Origin: Trichomonas vaginalis G3
Taxonomy: Eukaryota > Parabasalia > Trichomonadida > Trichomonadidae
Length of the DNA: 64,000 nucleotides
Direction of reading: 5' to 3'
Assembly (NCBI RefSeq): GCF_026262505.1
Contig: NC_067206.1
Location: 30,891,896-30,955,895 of the forward strand
Of this stretch, positions 9,735 to 19,634 are shown piece after piece; within the stretch, counting starts at the first letter, position 1; every line of letters starts with the position of its first letter. Made by a program: the position numbers and the translations under genes. The notes below the pieces were generated by a model. The model saw only the letters and a program-made list of their open reading frames with translations, had not been told where the DNA came from and ran no database searches.

Positions 9735-12700
9735 TTAATCAGCATCTTTTGCTATCAATATCTCAGTATCATCAACCTTTGGCTTATTCTGAGATTTGCA
9801 CAACTTAGCAATATAAAAAACAACAAACAAAACAAGTAGAAATGCCAAAATAACAAAAATCTCATACATATTAGATTTTTCTTTTCTAGAAACAACATTT
9901 CCAAAGTTAATTTTCATGTTATTAGACTTTGGAAGAAAGACTTTGGAAACACCAGTAAAATTACCATCAAATGTTTTGTTTCCGTAATATATAATAGTTA
10001 CTTTGTCTCCTTCAAACGCGTTGTTTGCAACTTCACACAAAGTATCAGGCAAAGTAATCAACTCAATCGAAGAACAATAAAAAGCTCTTTCTTTTATAAC
10101 AATCAAAGAAGTATTTTCCAAGAAGAGTTCTTTCAATTTCGTATTAGCCAATGCATACGATCCAATTGTTGAAATATGAGTAGGTAACTGAGAAAGAGTC
10201 AAAGGACAATTATTAAACGCGTAATCTCCAATTTCAACAATATATTTTGGAAGATTAACAATATTCAAACGAATACAACTTTCAAAAGCACGACATGGTA
10301 TTTTTGTTAATGATTCCGATTTAATATCAACGAATATCAATCTATTACAATAAGAAAATACATCATTTCCTAAATTTTTCAATGTTTCCGGCAAAATTAT
10401 TTCAGAAATTGCAGTGTTTTTAAATGCAAATTCTTTGATTTCTATTATATGAAAAGGGAAATCAATACTATTTAGATTACTACAGAACTCAAAACAATTT
10501 TTATGAATGACTTTGATTTTAGTTTTAGAAAGATCAACTTTCTTTAATTCTTTGCAATTACTAAAGGAAAATTGTCCAATTTCGTTAGTATTTTCCAATA
10601 ATTCTACTTCAAATAGTTTAGAATTACAAAATGAATATTCACCAATAGATTCAATTGTGGATGGTAGTTTGATGTGTGATAAAAATTCACATGAAGAAAA
10701 ACATTCATTTGGAATATGTTTAAGTGTTGATTTGTTGATACAAAATGTTGAAAGTTTTGATTCTTTGAAACATCCAAAACCAATCGATGAAAGATTTTCA
10801 AGTTCAATATTTTTGATTCCTGTGTTTGAAAATGTTTCAATACCAAGTTCATCAACTTCAAAAAGACATGTTAAAAATAGAAGTTGTTTGCAGTTCTTGA
10901 AACAAAAATTGTTGATAATATGAATATTAGAATATGAAAAGTTAACAGATTCTAATGATAAAAGATTTTCGAAACATGAAACACCAAGATAAATACATGT
11001 TTTCGGAATTGTGATGTTATGAATAAGTGTGTTACAAAATGAAAAATCTCCATTTCTTGTCAAACATGATGGAAGTATAACAATCTCTAATTTTGGACAA
11101 TCTTTGAAACAATTCTTCGGAATTTCTAATAATGGTGATTTTTCTAGATTAACTTCTTTTAGTTCATAACATCCCATGAATGCACCTTCCTCAAGTTTAC
11201 TTACTTTATCACTTTCAAATATTTCAATTGATGCATTGCTAAAACTATCTTTTCCTATTTCAGTAGAATTCGGAAATACCAGAGATGTTGTATGAAACAT
11301 GAAAAATGCCTCATCACCAATAGATTTCACATTCGATGGTAAATCAAAGTCCAAAATGCTTGTGTTATAGAAACACCAATATGGAATTGATGTTATTGAT
11401 GATTTATATAATGACAATTTCCCTATATTTGAATGCGCAAAACTATATTCTGACAATATTTCTGTTGTATCGGTTAATATTAAACTATGAATCCGTGTAT
11501 TACTAAAAGCATGTTGTCCAATAGATTTTAATGCATTTGTACATAAATTGATGCTTATCAACTTTGGACATTTACAGAATAGATATGATTCTATTTCTGT
11601 TAATTTTCTGCTTTCACATTCAAATTTAATTAAATTTGTGTTGTAAAATGCTCCATATCCAATTAGTTCAAATCTGGATGGAATTTTAATCTCTGTTATT
11701 CCAGAAGCTTCGAAACAACAAGATCCAATTTCAATTAAACTTTTCGGCATAACACTTTCACGAATGCTACAATTAAAGAATGCTTTGGCTCCGAATTTTT
11801 TGCAATCAGTTTTTGAAAAATCTAATTTTTCTACTTTTGAGTTAGAGAATGCATAATAATCCACAGTCACCAGATGTTTTGGCATTGTGATTTGAGAAAA
11901 TTTTGAATATTCAAAGTAACTATTGCTAATAGTCTGAACATTGTATGGTAAATGTATAATTCTAAGATTATGGCATTTATAAAATAAATTTTCGGGTAAT
12001 TCAGTAAATTTTGTATGAGAAAGATCAATTTCCTCAACATTTGGCATTTTGGCAAAAGAGGAATTACTCAAATTGCATATTGATGATGGTAATATTAATT
12101 TTTTAATATAAGAAAGATCTATTGAGCTTGGTTCATGACTTACAACGGTATTTGACAAATCAAAGAGTGTTAAATTGTAACAATGACAAAATGCATATGA
12201 TTCTATGTTTTCAAGTACGTATGGAAAAGTAACTTGTTCTAATGAATAACAGTTCTCAAAACAATAATTAGGAATAGTGAAAATCATTAGAAGTGAAAGA
12301 TCAATATATTTAAGATTTTTTGCACCTGAAAATGCATAATCTTTTAGTGAAGATAAAGAGCGTGGTATTACTAATTCTTCTATTTTTGTTTCTTTGAAAG
12401 AAAATCCGGAAATTACTTCTAATTTCTTTGGTAAAATGATAATCTGTAAATTATGAACAAAATCAAACTGGTGGCTTTCTAGGTTTTTGATGTTTGTTAA
12501 TGATATATTAATTTTGAATAATATACTTCCTGCAAAAGCATTTCTCTCTATCAGTACAACTCTCTTATTAAGTTCAATGCTCTTCAAATTTGTCATAGCA
12601 AAAGAATATTCTTTGATATTAGATACTTCAAGAATTTCGAAATTAAATTCCTCAAGGGGAGAGCCTAAAAATGCATATGATCCAATTGAATGTAATGAAA

Positions 12701-13736
12701 GATTAGGAAAGCTTGAAATATTTGTCCATGAGAAACTATGATTTCCAATTCTGATGATTGAAGATGGAAATGATATTGTAGTTAATTTTCCGCAACCAAA
12801 AAATAGTCTGTGAGGTAAATCTTCGGCTGTTGAATTCTTAATATAAACTGAAGTTAAATTAATGCATTCTTCAAATGCAGAATTTTGAATGTGCTTTAAA
12901 TTAGGGATATAAACATTAGAAATCTCAGTTTTTGAAAAAGCTCCTTCGTAAATTGAAACCTCACCATCTGGAAATATAATTGATTTGAGTTTGGAATTTG
13001 AAAATGCTTCTGTTGTGATATAAAGCATTGAACATTTGCTCAAGTCTAAATGCTCGATGCTAGCATTATAGAAGGCTCTATTACCTATAGTTTTAAGATA
13101 ATTTGATACAATTAATGTTTTGAGTTTATAGGTCTCTTTTGAAATTGTGATTAATTTTAACGCAGGGCAATTCTTAAAGCATGAATCTGGTATTTTTCTT
13201 AAGTTCCAATTTTGAACTATAAAACTCTCTAGAAATAGACAATTTTCAAAAGCGCTAGGATATATAAAATCTAAATTAATAATTGAAATATTGACAAATG
13301 CCCATTCGTGAATTTTTATATTTTCAGGAAACTTAATTTCTGGAATGTTTGAGCCATAGAAGCAATAAGTTGAGATGTATTCAATTGATGTTTTACTCAA
13401 GTCAAGCAAAGTGTGAAGAGATAAATATCCAAAAGAACAATTTTCTAAATATTTAATTGTGGATGGTAATATTAGGCTGTAAAACTCTTTTTTATAAAAT
13501 GAATAACTTGATATTCGAGAAATTTCATATTCTTTATCATGCTCAATGACACCTGGAATTACTAGTGTAGATTCGTTGGAATAATGGCCACTATTATTCT
13601 TAAATTGAATACCTTGAATTCCAAATTTTTGTGATTTTAGTGAAAAGTTTTCAATATAATCATTTATTTCGTGCTGGAACAGAAACTTGTCTTTGTCATA
13701 ATCATTATAGTACCAAAAAATAATTATTGATAACAT
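9735..13736 (-). CDS. BspA-like leucine-rich-repeat surface protein (TpLRR), type I membrane
   Basis: 1333 residues made almost entirely of ~23-residue repeats of the Treponema pallidum/BspA type (LxxIxLPxxLxxIGxxAFxxC, with many IG.YAF, SFSNC, KLPSTIE variants). The C-terminus has a single hydrophobic helix (about residues 1290-1312) and a short cytoplasmic tail. There is no obvious N-terminal signal peptide, which is common in this trichomonad family. BspA-like proteins form the largest predicted surface family in T. vaginalis and are implicated in adhesion. TTCATAAG directly before ATG resembles an initiator. Its 5' end lies ~210 bp from the Maverick insertion, which may have cut off distal regulatory DNA. 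Confidence 0.93.
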   Translation of the reverse strand: MLSIIIFWYYNDYDKDKFLFQHEINDYIENFSLKSQKFGIQGIQFKNNSGHYSNESTLVIPGVIEHDKEYEISRISSYSFYKKEFYSLILPSTIKYLENCSFGYLSLHTLLDLSKTSIEYISTYCFYGSNIPEIKFPENIKIHEWAFVNISIINLDFIYPSAFENCLFLESFIVQNWNLRKIPDSCFKNCPALKLITISKETYKLKTLIVSNYLKTIGNRAFYNASIEHLDLSKCSMLYITTEAFSNSKLKSIIFPDGEVSIYEGAFSKTEISNVYIPNLKHIQNSAFEECINLTSVYIKNSTAEDLPHRLFFGCGKLTTISFPSSIIRIGNHSFSWTNISSFPNLSLHSIGSYAFLGSPLEEFNFEILEVSNIKEYSFAMTNLKSIELNKRVVLIERNAFAGSILFKINISLTNIKNLESHQFDFVHNLQIIILPKKLEVISGFSFKETKIEELVIPRSLSSLKDYAFSGAKNLKYIDLSLLMIFTIPNYCFENCYSLEQVTFPYVLENIESYAFCHCYNLTLFDLSNTVVSHEPSSIDLSYIKKLILPSSICNLSNSSFAKMPNVEEIDLSHTKFTELPENLFYKCHNLRIIHLPYNVQTISNSYFEYSKFSQITMPKHLVTVDYYAFSNSKVEKLDFSKTDCKKFGAKAFFNCSIRESVMPKSLIEIGSCCFEASGITEIKIPSRFELIGYGAFYNTNLIKFECESRKLTEIESYLFCKCPKLISINLCTNALKSIGQHAFSNTRIHSLILTDTTEILSEYSFAHSNIGKLSLYKSSITSIPYWCFYNTSILDFDLPSNVKSIGDEAFFMFHTTSLVFPNSTEIGKDSFSNASIEIFESDKVSKLEEGAFMGCYELKEVNLEKSPLLEIPKNCFKDCPKLEIVILPSCLTRNGDFSFCNTLIHNITIPKTCIYLGVSCFENLLSLESVNFSYSNIHIINNFCFKNCKQLLFLTCLFEVDELGIETFSNTGIKNIELENLSSIGFGCFKESKLSTFCINKSTLKHIPNECFSSCEFLSHIKLPSTIESIGEYSFCNSKLFEVELLENTNEIGQFSFSNCKELKKVDLSKTKIKVIHKNCFEFCSNLNSIDFPFHIIEIKEFAFKNTAISEIILPETLKNLGNDVFSYCNRLIFVDIKSESLTKIPCRAFESCIRLNIVNLPKYIVEIGDYAFNNCPLTLSQLPTHISTIGSYALANTKLKELFLENTSLIVIKERAFYCSSIELITLPDTLCEVANNAFEGDKVTIIYYGNKTFDGNFTGVSKVFLPKSNNMKINFGNVVSRKEKSNMYEIFVILAFLLVLFVVFYIAKLCKSQNKPKVDDTEILIAKDAD

Positions 13737-13940
13737 CTTATGAAATTCCTATTTCAAAATGGTTTAATTTTATATTCTGCAACTTAGATGAATGAATACT
13801 CATTATACTTTATTGCTCTGATATTGATTTGATTTTGAATTGTTGCAAAAATAATAGAAATGCGAAGAAAAGATATATATCTTTCATGATTTTTAATGTT
13901 CATTATTGTGCAGACTGATGCCGTTTTTCCAAAAATATTA

Positions 13941-13946
13941 GTTATT
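13941..13946. repeat. Maverick target-site duplication, left (GTTATT)
   Basis: Identical to 31147-31152 on the other side of the element; 6 bp is the standard target duplication for Maverick/Polinton integration. Confidence 0.9.
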
Positions 13947-14490
13947 AGTAGTATATATGATGGGTTTAGTGACTTTTTTTGTAAACGTAAGAATTCATAC
14001 AATATCGAGTGATATTGTATCATTTTTAACATATGAAATAAAAAATATATTTATTTATAAATCATTTAAAATTAACATTAAATAAATAATTTATTTCATC
14101 ACTTATAAAAGAAGCTATATATAGATGATATCAGATATTCCGCGATTAATTAAACATTGTTTAAATCATGAATGGAATCAATGGAGTCATAATCAAAGAC
14201 CTCATAAACGAGAAAAATAATTTAGAAACTAATGATTATTTGAATTTATGAAATCAATTATTTGATTCATTCTTTCTTCAATCTCTTCTATTCTTTTTGT
14301 TAAATCATCTATTTTCATTAATGAGGTGATTCTTGATTGGGGAATAGATTTCAAACTAACCACCCCTTTTATTTTTGAAATTTTGAATCCATCAACTTTA
14401 AACATTTTATTCAATTTACATGTTGTCAATTCTTCAAATAATTTTTTATTATTAGCATAATAGTCATTAAATTCTTCAACAGATGAAAAA
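13947..14490 (+). repeat. Maverick left terminal inverted repeat
   Basis: 544 bp matching the complement of 30604-31146; the only length difference I noticed is one extra T near 14221. The near-identity suggests recent insertion or conversion between the ends. Confidence 0.92.
14229..14490 (-). pseudogene. TIR-borne truncated copy of the 122-aa Maverick protein
   Basis: Encodes the same C-terminal ~85 residues as the full gene at 30497-30865 on the other end (FSSVEEFNDYY through FINSNNH). The inverted repeat ends within the gene, so the N-terminal ~36 residues are missing; an ATG formed just past the junction gives a spurious MY start. Probably not expressed as a functional protein. Confidence 0.75.
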
Positions 14491-15666
14491 TACATTAATG
14501 ATTACATAAACTTTTTACCGATAATAAGAAACTTAGATATTATCACAGATGAAAAAACAATTGGCAGTTTTATGTATAATTACATGAAATCAAACAATCT
14601 ACCAGTTGACCAGAAACAGAGAAAATTAACTCAGTTAGCATCAACACACAACCAATATCAACCATTTTCTTCTTATTATCTTTGGTATCTAATCGACAGA
14701 TTTCATTTTATCATCGATGATATTCAATCAATTTTAACATTTACGAAAAACACTTGTTTTAATGAATTTGCGAACAAATTTATGAACGAAAGACAAAAGG
14801 CTGAATTAGAAGGAAATAAAGGAAAAAGTTTATTTTGTAAGATTTCACTTAATGGATCATATGGTTATGATGCAATGAATACACAAAATTACGCAAAGAC
14901 TAAAATAATGAATGCACAGAAGGCACGCGTTGCATGTATGCCAAATAAGTTTAAAAACATAAGAGAAATAGGAGAGGATACGTATCAAGTGATGCTCAAA
15001 GATAGATTTTATAGATGTGAAACATGTTTACAAGAGGCATTCTTTACTTTAGATAATGCTAAATACTGGTATTTGGTTTTCATTTATGATTTTATGTATA
15101 AATGCATGAATGTTAATCGTTTTCATTTCATTGAAGGTGATACTGATTCATCTTATTGGGCAATCGCTGGCGATCCAAATCTTCCTAACACTCAAGCATT
15201 TCAAGCGATTATAACCGATAAACAATTTTATGATAAAAACATTTTCAAATTCGCACCATTTGATTTCTTCTGTTTTGATGAGAAATTTAAACCTAAATTA
15301 AAGAATAAAGTTGAAGAAAAAGCACATGAGAAGAAGTTATTGGGTTTAGCAATTGAGAAACAAGGTGATAACATGGTTGCTTTATGCCCTAAATGTTATA
15401 CATCATTCAACGGTTCAATTGATGAAAGTGATTTTAAAAAGATTGCACAAAAAATGAAAGGTGTTAGTTTACGACAAAATAAACAATTAACACCTAAAAA
15501 TTATTTGGATATAATAAATGATAAAGTGATATTTGATGGCCAGAATATTAATTTACAACTTCAAAACGGGTCAATGACTCGCTTAACAATCGGTAAGACT
15601 GCATTAACAGGAGCACACACTAAGGCTGTATGTTGTGAAAATGGATGTTGTATGCCAATTATTTAA
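14491..15666 (+). pseudogene. Protein-primed family B DNA polymerase, C-terminal fragment
   Basis: The frame is open from exactly where the left inverted repeat ends, with no start codon, and covers only the palm and thumb. Polymerase motif B appears as NGSYG (about 14850) and motif C as GDTDS (about 15137-15151), followed by a thumb segment with KLLGLAIEKQG. A Cys-rich tail (CPKC, CCENGCC) follows. Full Maverick polymerases exceed 1000 residues with an exonuclease domain; here more than half is deleted, so the protein cannot proofread or prime. The deletion abuts the inverted repeat, showing internal loss during or after replication. Confidence 0.88.
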
Positions 15667-15703
15667 TAAAATGCCACAAATGAGGAAATAAAGGAACCGT
15701 TAA

Positions 15704-15722
15704 TAATGAGGTGATTCTTGAT
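15704..15722 (+). repeat. 19-bp copy of an internal TIR segment between polB and integrase
   Basis: TAATGAGGTGATTCTTGAT here is identical to a segment inside the left TIR (about 14318-14337) and, inverted, the right TIR. It may be a scar of the recombination that deleted the 5' part of the polymerase, or a recurrent regulatory site. Confidence 0.6.
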
Positions 15723-15767
15723 CAAAGAGGTGAGCACCCCTAAAACATTTATTTTATTTTTATATAA

Positions 15768-17303
15768 ATGGATAATGTAGATTTAAAAATTTTAATTGAT
15801 GATTTAGTACTTAATCAAAATTTTCTTAATTATTATGATTTAAAAGCATATCTCCAAAAATATGATGAAAATATAACGGGTGATGATATGGAATATTATT
15901 ATCCATATTATAAAAATGAAATTTTGAAATTTCATGATAAAATAATTTCTGTAATTAAAGACAAAATTAAAAATAATGAATATACAAAGGGAAAAACTAA
16001 ATCACAACTTAAACAATTGAAAGATTTCAAAAATAAAGTATTAACAGAAGAAAATATTGATGAATTATATAATTTATATAATCCCGAGCCGCAAAAAACA
16101 AAGGTGCAAAACGCCCAGGTCATTCAGACCATAAGTGATGCACAAGCTTTAATTTATGATTCATTAGTTAAACCACACTCAGCCCGACTTTTAAATGAAG
16201 ATCAACTTTTGGAATTCATCCTTCAACATAAACTCGAAGCGGGAAAGTATATCAAACCTTTATATACAGTATATTTAAAACAAATGAATAAAATACATCC
16301 AGAATTAATGAAAGGAGGAATGAAATCCAAAATCAAAGCAGATAAAATTAAACCACTTGCAACACCAAAACTTCCAACAGTAGTACCTCCTCCTCCTTCA
16401 GTTAATCCTTCATCATTCACTTTATTGTATCCATTTCAAACATTAAAGAAGCAAAAAGATTTTAAAAAGGATTTCAAGATATTAAATAAACCAACTGACC
16501 CAAAAATTCAACCGTTAAAGGAAAAATTTAGTCGCCCCTCATTTGCTCCATATCCATATTCATACGAAATCGATCATTTAGAATATTCAAAAGGAAACGT
16601 TACTTATTTATTCGCCATTAACATTAACACCAGATATTTATATTGCATTCCGGTGAAAGGGAAAACAGAACAGGAAACAAGAAGAGCTATTCAATACTTA
16701 CTAGATCATGAAAGAGTAGATAATATCAGGGGTGATGGTGATAAAGGATTTCAGGCAGCTATGGCTCATTATTTCCCACAAATTAATTTTTTCTTTTCAT
16801 CCTCTCCATATACGTTTCATAATAAAATAGTTGATGCGGTAATGAGAACTCTTAGAGATGTGTTAGGGGTTAACGGTCAGATATACTCGGATGGAAATCA
16901 TGACTCCATCATACAGCAGTTAGTATATTATTACAATAATACATGGCATAGAACTATAAACATGAAACCAGTGGAAATGAAAAATGATATTTCAAAAGAA
17001 TGGGAATATATTAGAAAACAAATGGAAAGGTTAAATGATGTTAAACGTGAACAAATTAATTCGGGGCTCATGAATTTTAAACAAGGGGATAAAGTTTTGA
17101 TTCATCTCGATTATGGAAAAACTGATAAATCAATGACAAAAAGAAGACGAAGATTTGACACAATAGCTGAATTTGTTAGATATATTAACGGCAATGCATT
17201 AGTTGAGGTTAACAATAAATTAATAGAAATTCCGATTTATTATATTACTCCATTATATTTAAATAATATAGGGTGTCCAAAGGTGTGTTTAGCACAAACC
17301 TGA
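15768..17303 (+). CDS. Maverick retrovirus-like integrase (rve family)
   Basis: 511 residues starting in the Maverick signature TATAAATG. The N-terminal ~250 residues are helical and Pro-rich; the RNase H-like core follows with EIDHLEY (first Asp, about residue 268), GDGDKGF (second Asp, about 323) and NKIVDAVMRTLRD. The third acidic position is Asp where retroviral integrases have Glu (NKIVE-type). A basic SH3/chromo-like C-terminal region ends in IPIYYITPLYL. The final residues (GCPKVCLAQT) are read into the mariner inverted repeat; removal of the mariner would give a slightly different short tail, so the core is unaffected. Catalyses insertion that creates the 6-bp duplication. Confidence 0.92.
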   Translation: MDNVDLKILIDDLVLNQNFLNYYDLKAYLQKYDENITGDDMEYYYPYYKNEILKFHDKIISVIKDKIKNNEYTKGKTKSQLKQLKDFKNKVLTEENIDELYNLYNPEPQKTKVQNAQVIQTISDAQALIYDSLVKPHSARLLNEDQLLEFILQHKLEAGKYIKPLYTVYLKQMNKIHPELMKGGMKSKIKADKIKPLATPKLPTVVPPPPSVNPSSFTLLYPFQTLKKQKDFKKDFKILNKPTDPKIQPLKEKFSRPSFAPYPYSYEIDHLEYSKGNVTYLFAININTRYLYCIPVKGKTEQETRRAIQYLLDHERVDNIRGDGDKGFQAAMAHYFPQINFFFSSSPYTFHNKIVDAVMRTLRDVLGVNGQIYSDGNHDSIIQQLVYYYNNTWHRTINMKPVEMKNDISKEWEYIRKQMERLNDVKREQINSGLMNFKQGDKVLIHLDYGKTDKSMTKRRRRFDTIAEFVRYINGNALVEVNNKLIEIPIYYITPLYLNNIGCPKVCLAQT

Positions 17304-18570
17304 ATACTGCGAATAGAAATAAACAAGTTACATATATATAAAGTTTATTTAAATATAATCACCATTGGATTCAATCACGCGTTCGCAGCGATCGATCCAG
17401 GCTTGAAAGACACGCTTTAAATCATCATGAGAAAATTGCTCAAATTGCTCTCTTACAAAAATTTCAAGATCATCTGGACTCGCGAATTCGCGTCCTTCAG
17501 CTCTCTTTTTTAGCGTGCCGAATAAATAAAAGTCAGAGGGTGCAATATCAGGTGAATAAATTGGGTTTGGAACAACTTTGACATTGTTTTCCACCAAGTA
17601 ATTCATTACCTTATGACTTTTGTGAACTCTTGAATTATCAAAATGAATTGCAAACTTTTGTTTTTGTTGTTTGGATTTCTCAAACTCATCAGAATTGATA
17701 ATTTGAGTAAGAACATTGTCAATTAGATACTGAGCATTCATCGTATTAGGTTTGTGAAGAATATCAATTGCGATGATGCCATTCACGCCCCAAAAAACCG
17801 ACAACATCATCATTGGTGTGTCAATTTTTTTCTTCGGGAATGTTTGCGGATTTTCATCCTTCGGGATCCACATGATTTTGGCTTCTGTTGCATATTGAAA
17901 CCAAGACTCGTCCCCTGTTACTAAAAAGCGAAACTTCTTGGATTGATACGCACCCAATATAGAGAGGAGCTCTTTCGAAGATTGGACTCTAGATTTTTTT
18001 TGAACTGAATTAAGGTTGTGCGGAACCCAACGTGTATACGCTAGTTTGTAGTTCAAATAATTGTGCAGATAATAACTGACTGTTGTACGTGGTATCTTTG
18101 TCATCTCCTCTATCCTTCTGAGTGATGCTCTTGGGTCTTCATCTAGCGCTTGAAGAATTGCTTTGATTTTTCTTTGATCCGGCGATTTTTTGTCAATTTT
18201 TATGATGGGCGCCTTTTTGTTCATGAAGTGATACATCCTAACATGATACGTTACAGTGGAATAGCTAGGAGCATCCATACCGAAGCATTTTACCAATGTC
18301 TTGTAGATTTTTTTACAGTCTTTGCATTTTTTTGCAAGAGCGAGGATGTTTTCTTTATGATTCATTAAAAAAATGAAAAAAATCCCGCCAAAATTTCCCG
18401 CGAAAACGCCTCTTGTCTCAAAATTCATTTTATATCCCGGCATGGCGCCAAAATACAACATACTCATCATATACATATATTCATATTTTTTATTATATAT
18501 TTATAATCAGCATATATCTCCTTTAATAGTCTCATATAGAGCGCTGTGCTAAACGCACCTTTGGACACCC
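17271..18570. mobile_element. Mariner transposon (Tvmar1 type), copy 1, intact
   Basis: 1300 bp bounded by TA duplications (17269-17270 and 18571-18572) and inverted ends GGGTGTCCAAAGGTGYGTTT. It is inserted in the last codons of the Maverick integrase, so it is younger than the Maverick insertion or moved with it. It encodes one uninterrupted transposase. Confidence 0.95.
17349..18365 (-). CDS. Mariner transposase (DD34D), intact
   Basis: 338 residues from the ATG at 18365 (MNHKENI...). The helix-turn-helix N-terminal part (to ~110) precedes the mariner catalytic core with GDESWF (first Asp), HFDNSRVH (second Asp) and YSPDIAPSDFYLF (third Asp, 34 residues on), and a WVPHNL linker motif equivalent to the WVPHEL signature. 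No stop or frameshift. It catalyses cut-and-paste transposition at TA. Copy 2 at 49.5 kb is nearly identical but frameshifted. Confidence 0.95.
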   Translation of the reverse strand: MNHKENILALAKKCKDCKKIYKTLVKCFGMDAPSYSTVTYHVRMYHFMNKKAPIIKIDKKSPDQRKIKAILQALDEDPRASLRRIEEMTKIPRTTVSYYLHNYLNYKLAYTRWVPHNLNSVQKKSRVQSSKELLSILGAYQSKKFRFLVTGDESWFQYATEAKIMWIPKDENPQTFPKKKIDTPMMMLSVFWGVNGIIAIDILHKPNTMNAQYLIDNVLTQIINSDEFEKSKQQKQKFAIHFDNSRVHKSHKVMNYLVENNVKVVPNPIYSPDIAPSDFYLFGTLKKRAEGREFASPDDLEIFVREQFEQFSHDDLKRVFQAWIDRCERVIESNGDYI

Positions 18571-18572
18571 TA

Positions 18573-18686
18573 TATTATATTAGGTAATCATGATTTGAAT
18601 GAAGAAACTAATAGAATATAGAATTCCGATTTATTTTATTACTCCATTATATTTAAATAATATTTAATTTTTTTATTTCGTAAGAA
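18573..18686. repeat. Partial duplication of the integrase 3' end after the mariner
   Basis: About 45 bp at 18611-18664 (AATTCCGATTTATT...TTAAATAAT) repeats 17228-17267 with two or three differences, giving a second copy of the sequence encoding IPIYYITPLYLNN. The copy downstream is followed by an in-frame TAA, perhaps the ancestral integrase end. Confidence 0.75.
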
Positions 18687-18959
18687 ATGAGTGACAACGA
18701 AGCATCCAAGAGTCCAGATGATGAATATAAAAAGAAACTAAACAAAATTAAATCAAAAATATGCTATTACAAAAAGAAGCCACAATGTGGTGGGGCTGAA
18801 AACGATCAAGAGATGAAAGAAATAATCGAAAAATTAGAAACTTATCGTTCAATCCTTAAACTGAGTGAAGCAAAAATAAAAGAATTTAATAGAATAAATA
18901 AATTGGTTGGAAGAGATGAATTTAATAAAGATGAATTTTTAAACTCAATCCAAATTTAA
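18687..18959 (+). CDS. Small Maverick protein, unknown, coiled-coil
   Basis: 90 residues, strongly charged and Lys-rich, predicted mostly helical (EYKKKLNKIKSKI ... MKEIIEKLETYRSILKL). No recognisable domain or catalytic residues. It sits between the integrase/mariner and a converging 36-aa gene. Start is GAAATG, unlike most Maverick genes. I do not recognise a function. Confidence 0.65.
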   Translation: MSDNEASKSPDDEYKKKLNKIKSKICYYKKKPQCGGAENDQEMKEIIEKLETYRSILKLSEAKIKEFNRINKLVGRDEFNKDEFLNSIQI

Positions 18960-18969
18960 TTTTTATTCC

Positions 18970-19080
18970 TCATCTTCTCGGTTTTCGTGGTTTGTTGTTT
19001 TTAATTTGTTCTTGCATCATTTTTATCATTTCCTCCCTTGTTATGATTCGTGGTAAATTTTGAGCTTGTGGGGTATCCAT
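18970..19080 (-). CDS. 36-aa Maverick peptide, basic C-terminus
   Basis: Short frame with the Maverick start signature TATATAAATG. The peptide starts MDTPQAQNLPRIITREEM and ends in a basic PRKPRR tail. It converges with the 90-aa gene, 10 bp apart. The promoter-like context is the main reason to accept it; function unknown. Confidence 0.5.
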   Translation of the reverse strand: MDTPQAQNLPRIITREEMIKMMQEQIKNNKPRKPRR

Positions 19081-19095
19081 TTATATAAAATTTTG

Positions 19096-19592
19096 TTATC
19101 AGTTATTTTATCGTTAATGATTTTAGGTTATTCAATAATTATTTATTTTTGAATAACTGATGAGGTCACCGGGTCACCAGGTCACCAGGTAATTTAACTT
19201 TTCTGAAAAAATGAGACAACATGACATTTTGACAACATCACAGGAGGAAGGCACTTATTATTTATTTTGAATAACTGATGAGGTCACCGGGTCACCAGGT
19301 CACCAGGTAATTTAACTTTTCTGAAAAAATGAGACAACATGACATTTTGACAACATCACAGGAGGAAGGCACTTATTATTTATTTTTGAATAACTGATGA
19401 GGTCACCGGGTCACCAGGTCACCAGGTAATTTAACTTTTCTGAAAAAATGAGACAACATGACATTTTGACAACATCACAGGAGGAAGGCACTTATTATTT
19501 ATTTTTGAATAACTGATGAGGTCACCGGGTCACCAGGTCACCAGGTAATTTAACTTTTCTGAAAAAATGAGACAACATGACATTTTGACAAC
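19096..19592. repeat. Tandem array with GGTCACC iterons, downstream of the helicase
   Basis: A ~119-bp unit repeats about 3.7 times (GAATAACTGATGAGG starts at 19151, 19269, 19388, 19507). Each unit holds GGTCACC-g-GGTCACC-a-GGTCACC-a-GGT. Bases 19096-19140 carry the sequence that, inverted, also separates units on the other side of the helicase gene (22021-22460). Confidence 0.95.
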
Positions 19593-19634
19593 AGGTATGA
19601 AAGGATTAATGTAAAAATAAATTCAAATCACACT

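Noticed and set aside
13967..13979. Additional TGTCACTTTT copies in the Maverick TIR (GTGACTTTTTTT)
   Set aside because: The base order differs (GTGACT versus GTCACT), so it was not counted.
13784..14032. Frames inside the Maverick TIR outer part (also 31008-31208)
   Set aside because: Same TIR sequence read from both ends, no start context and no recognisable protein; partly outside the element.
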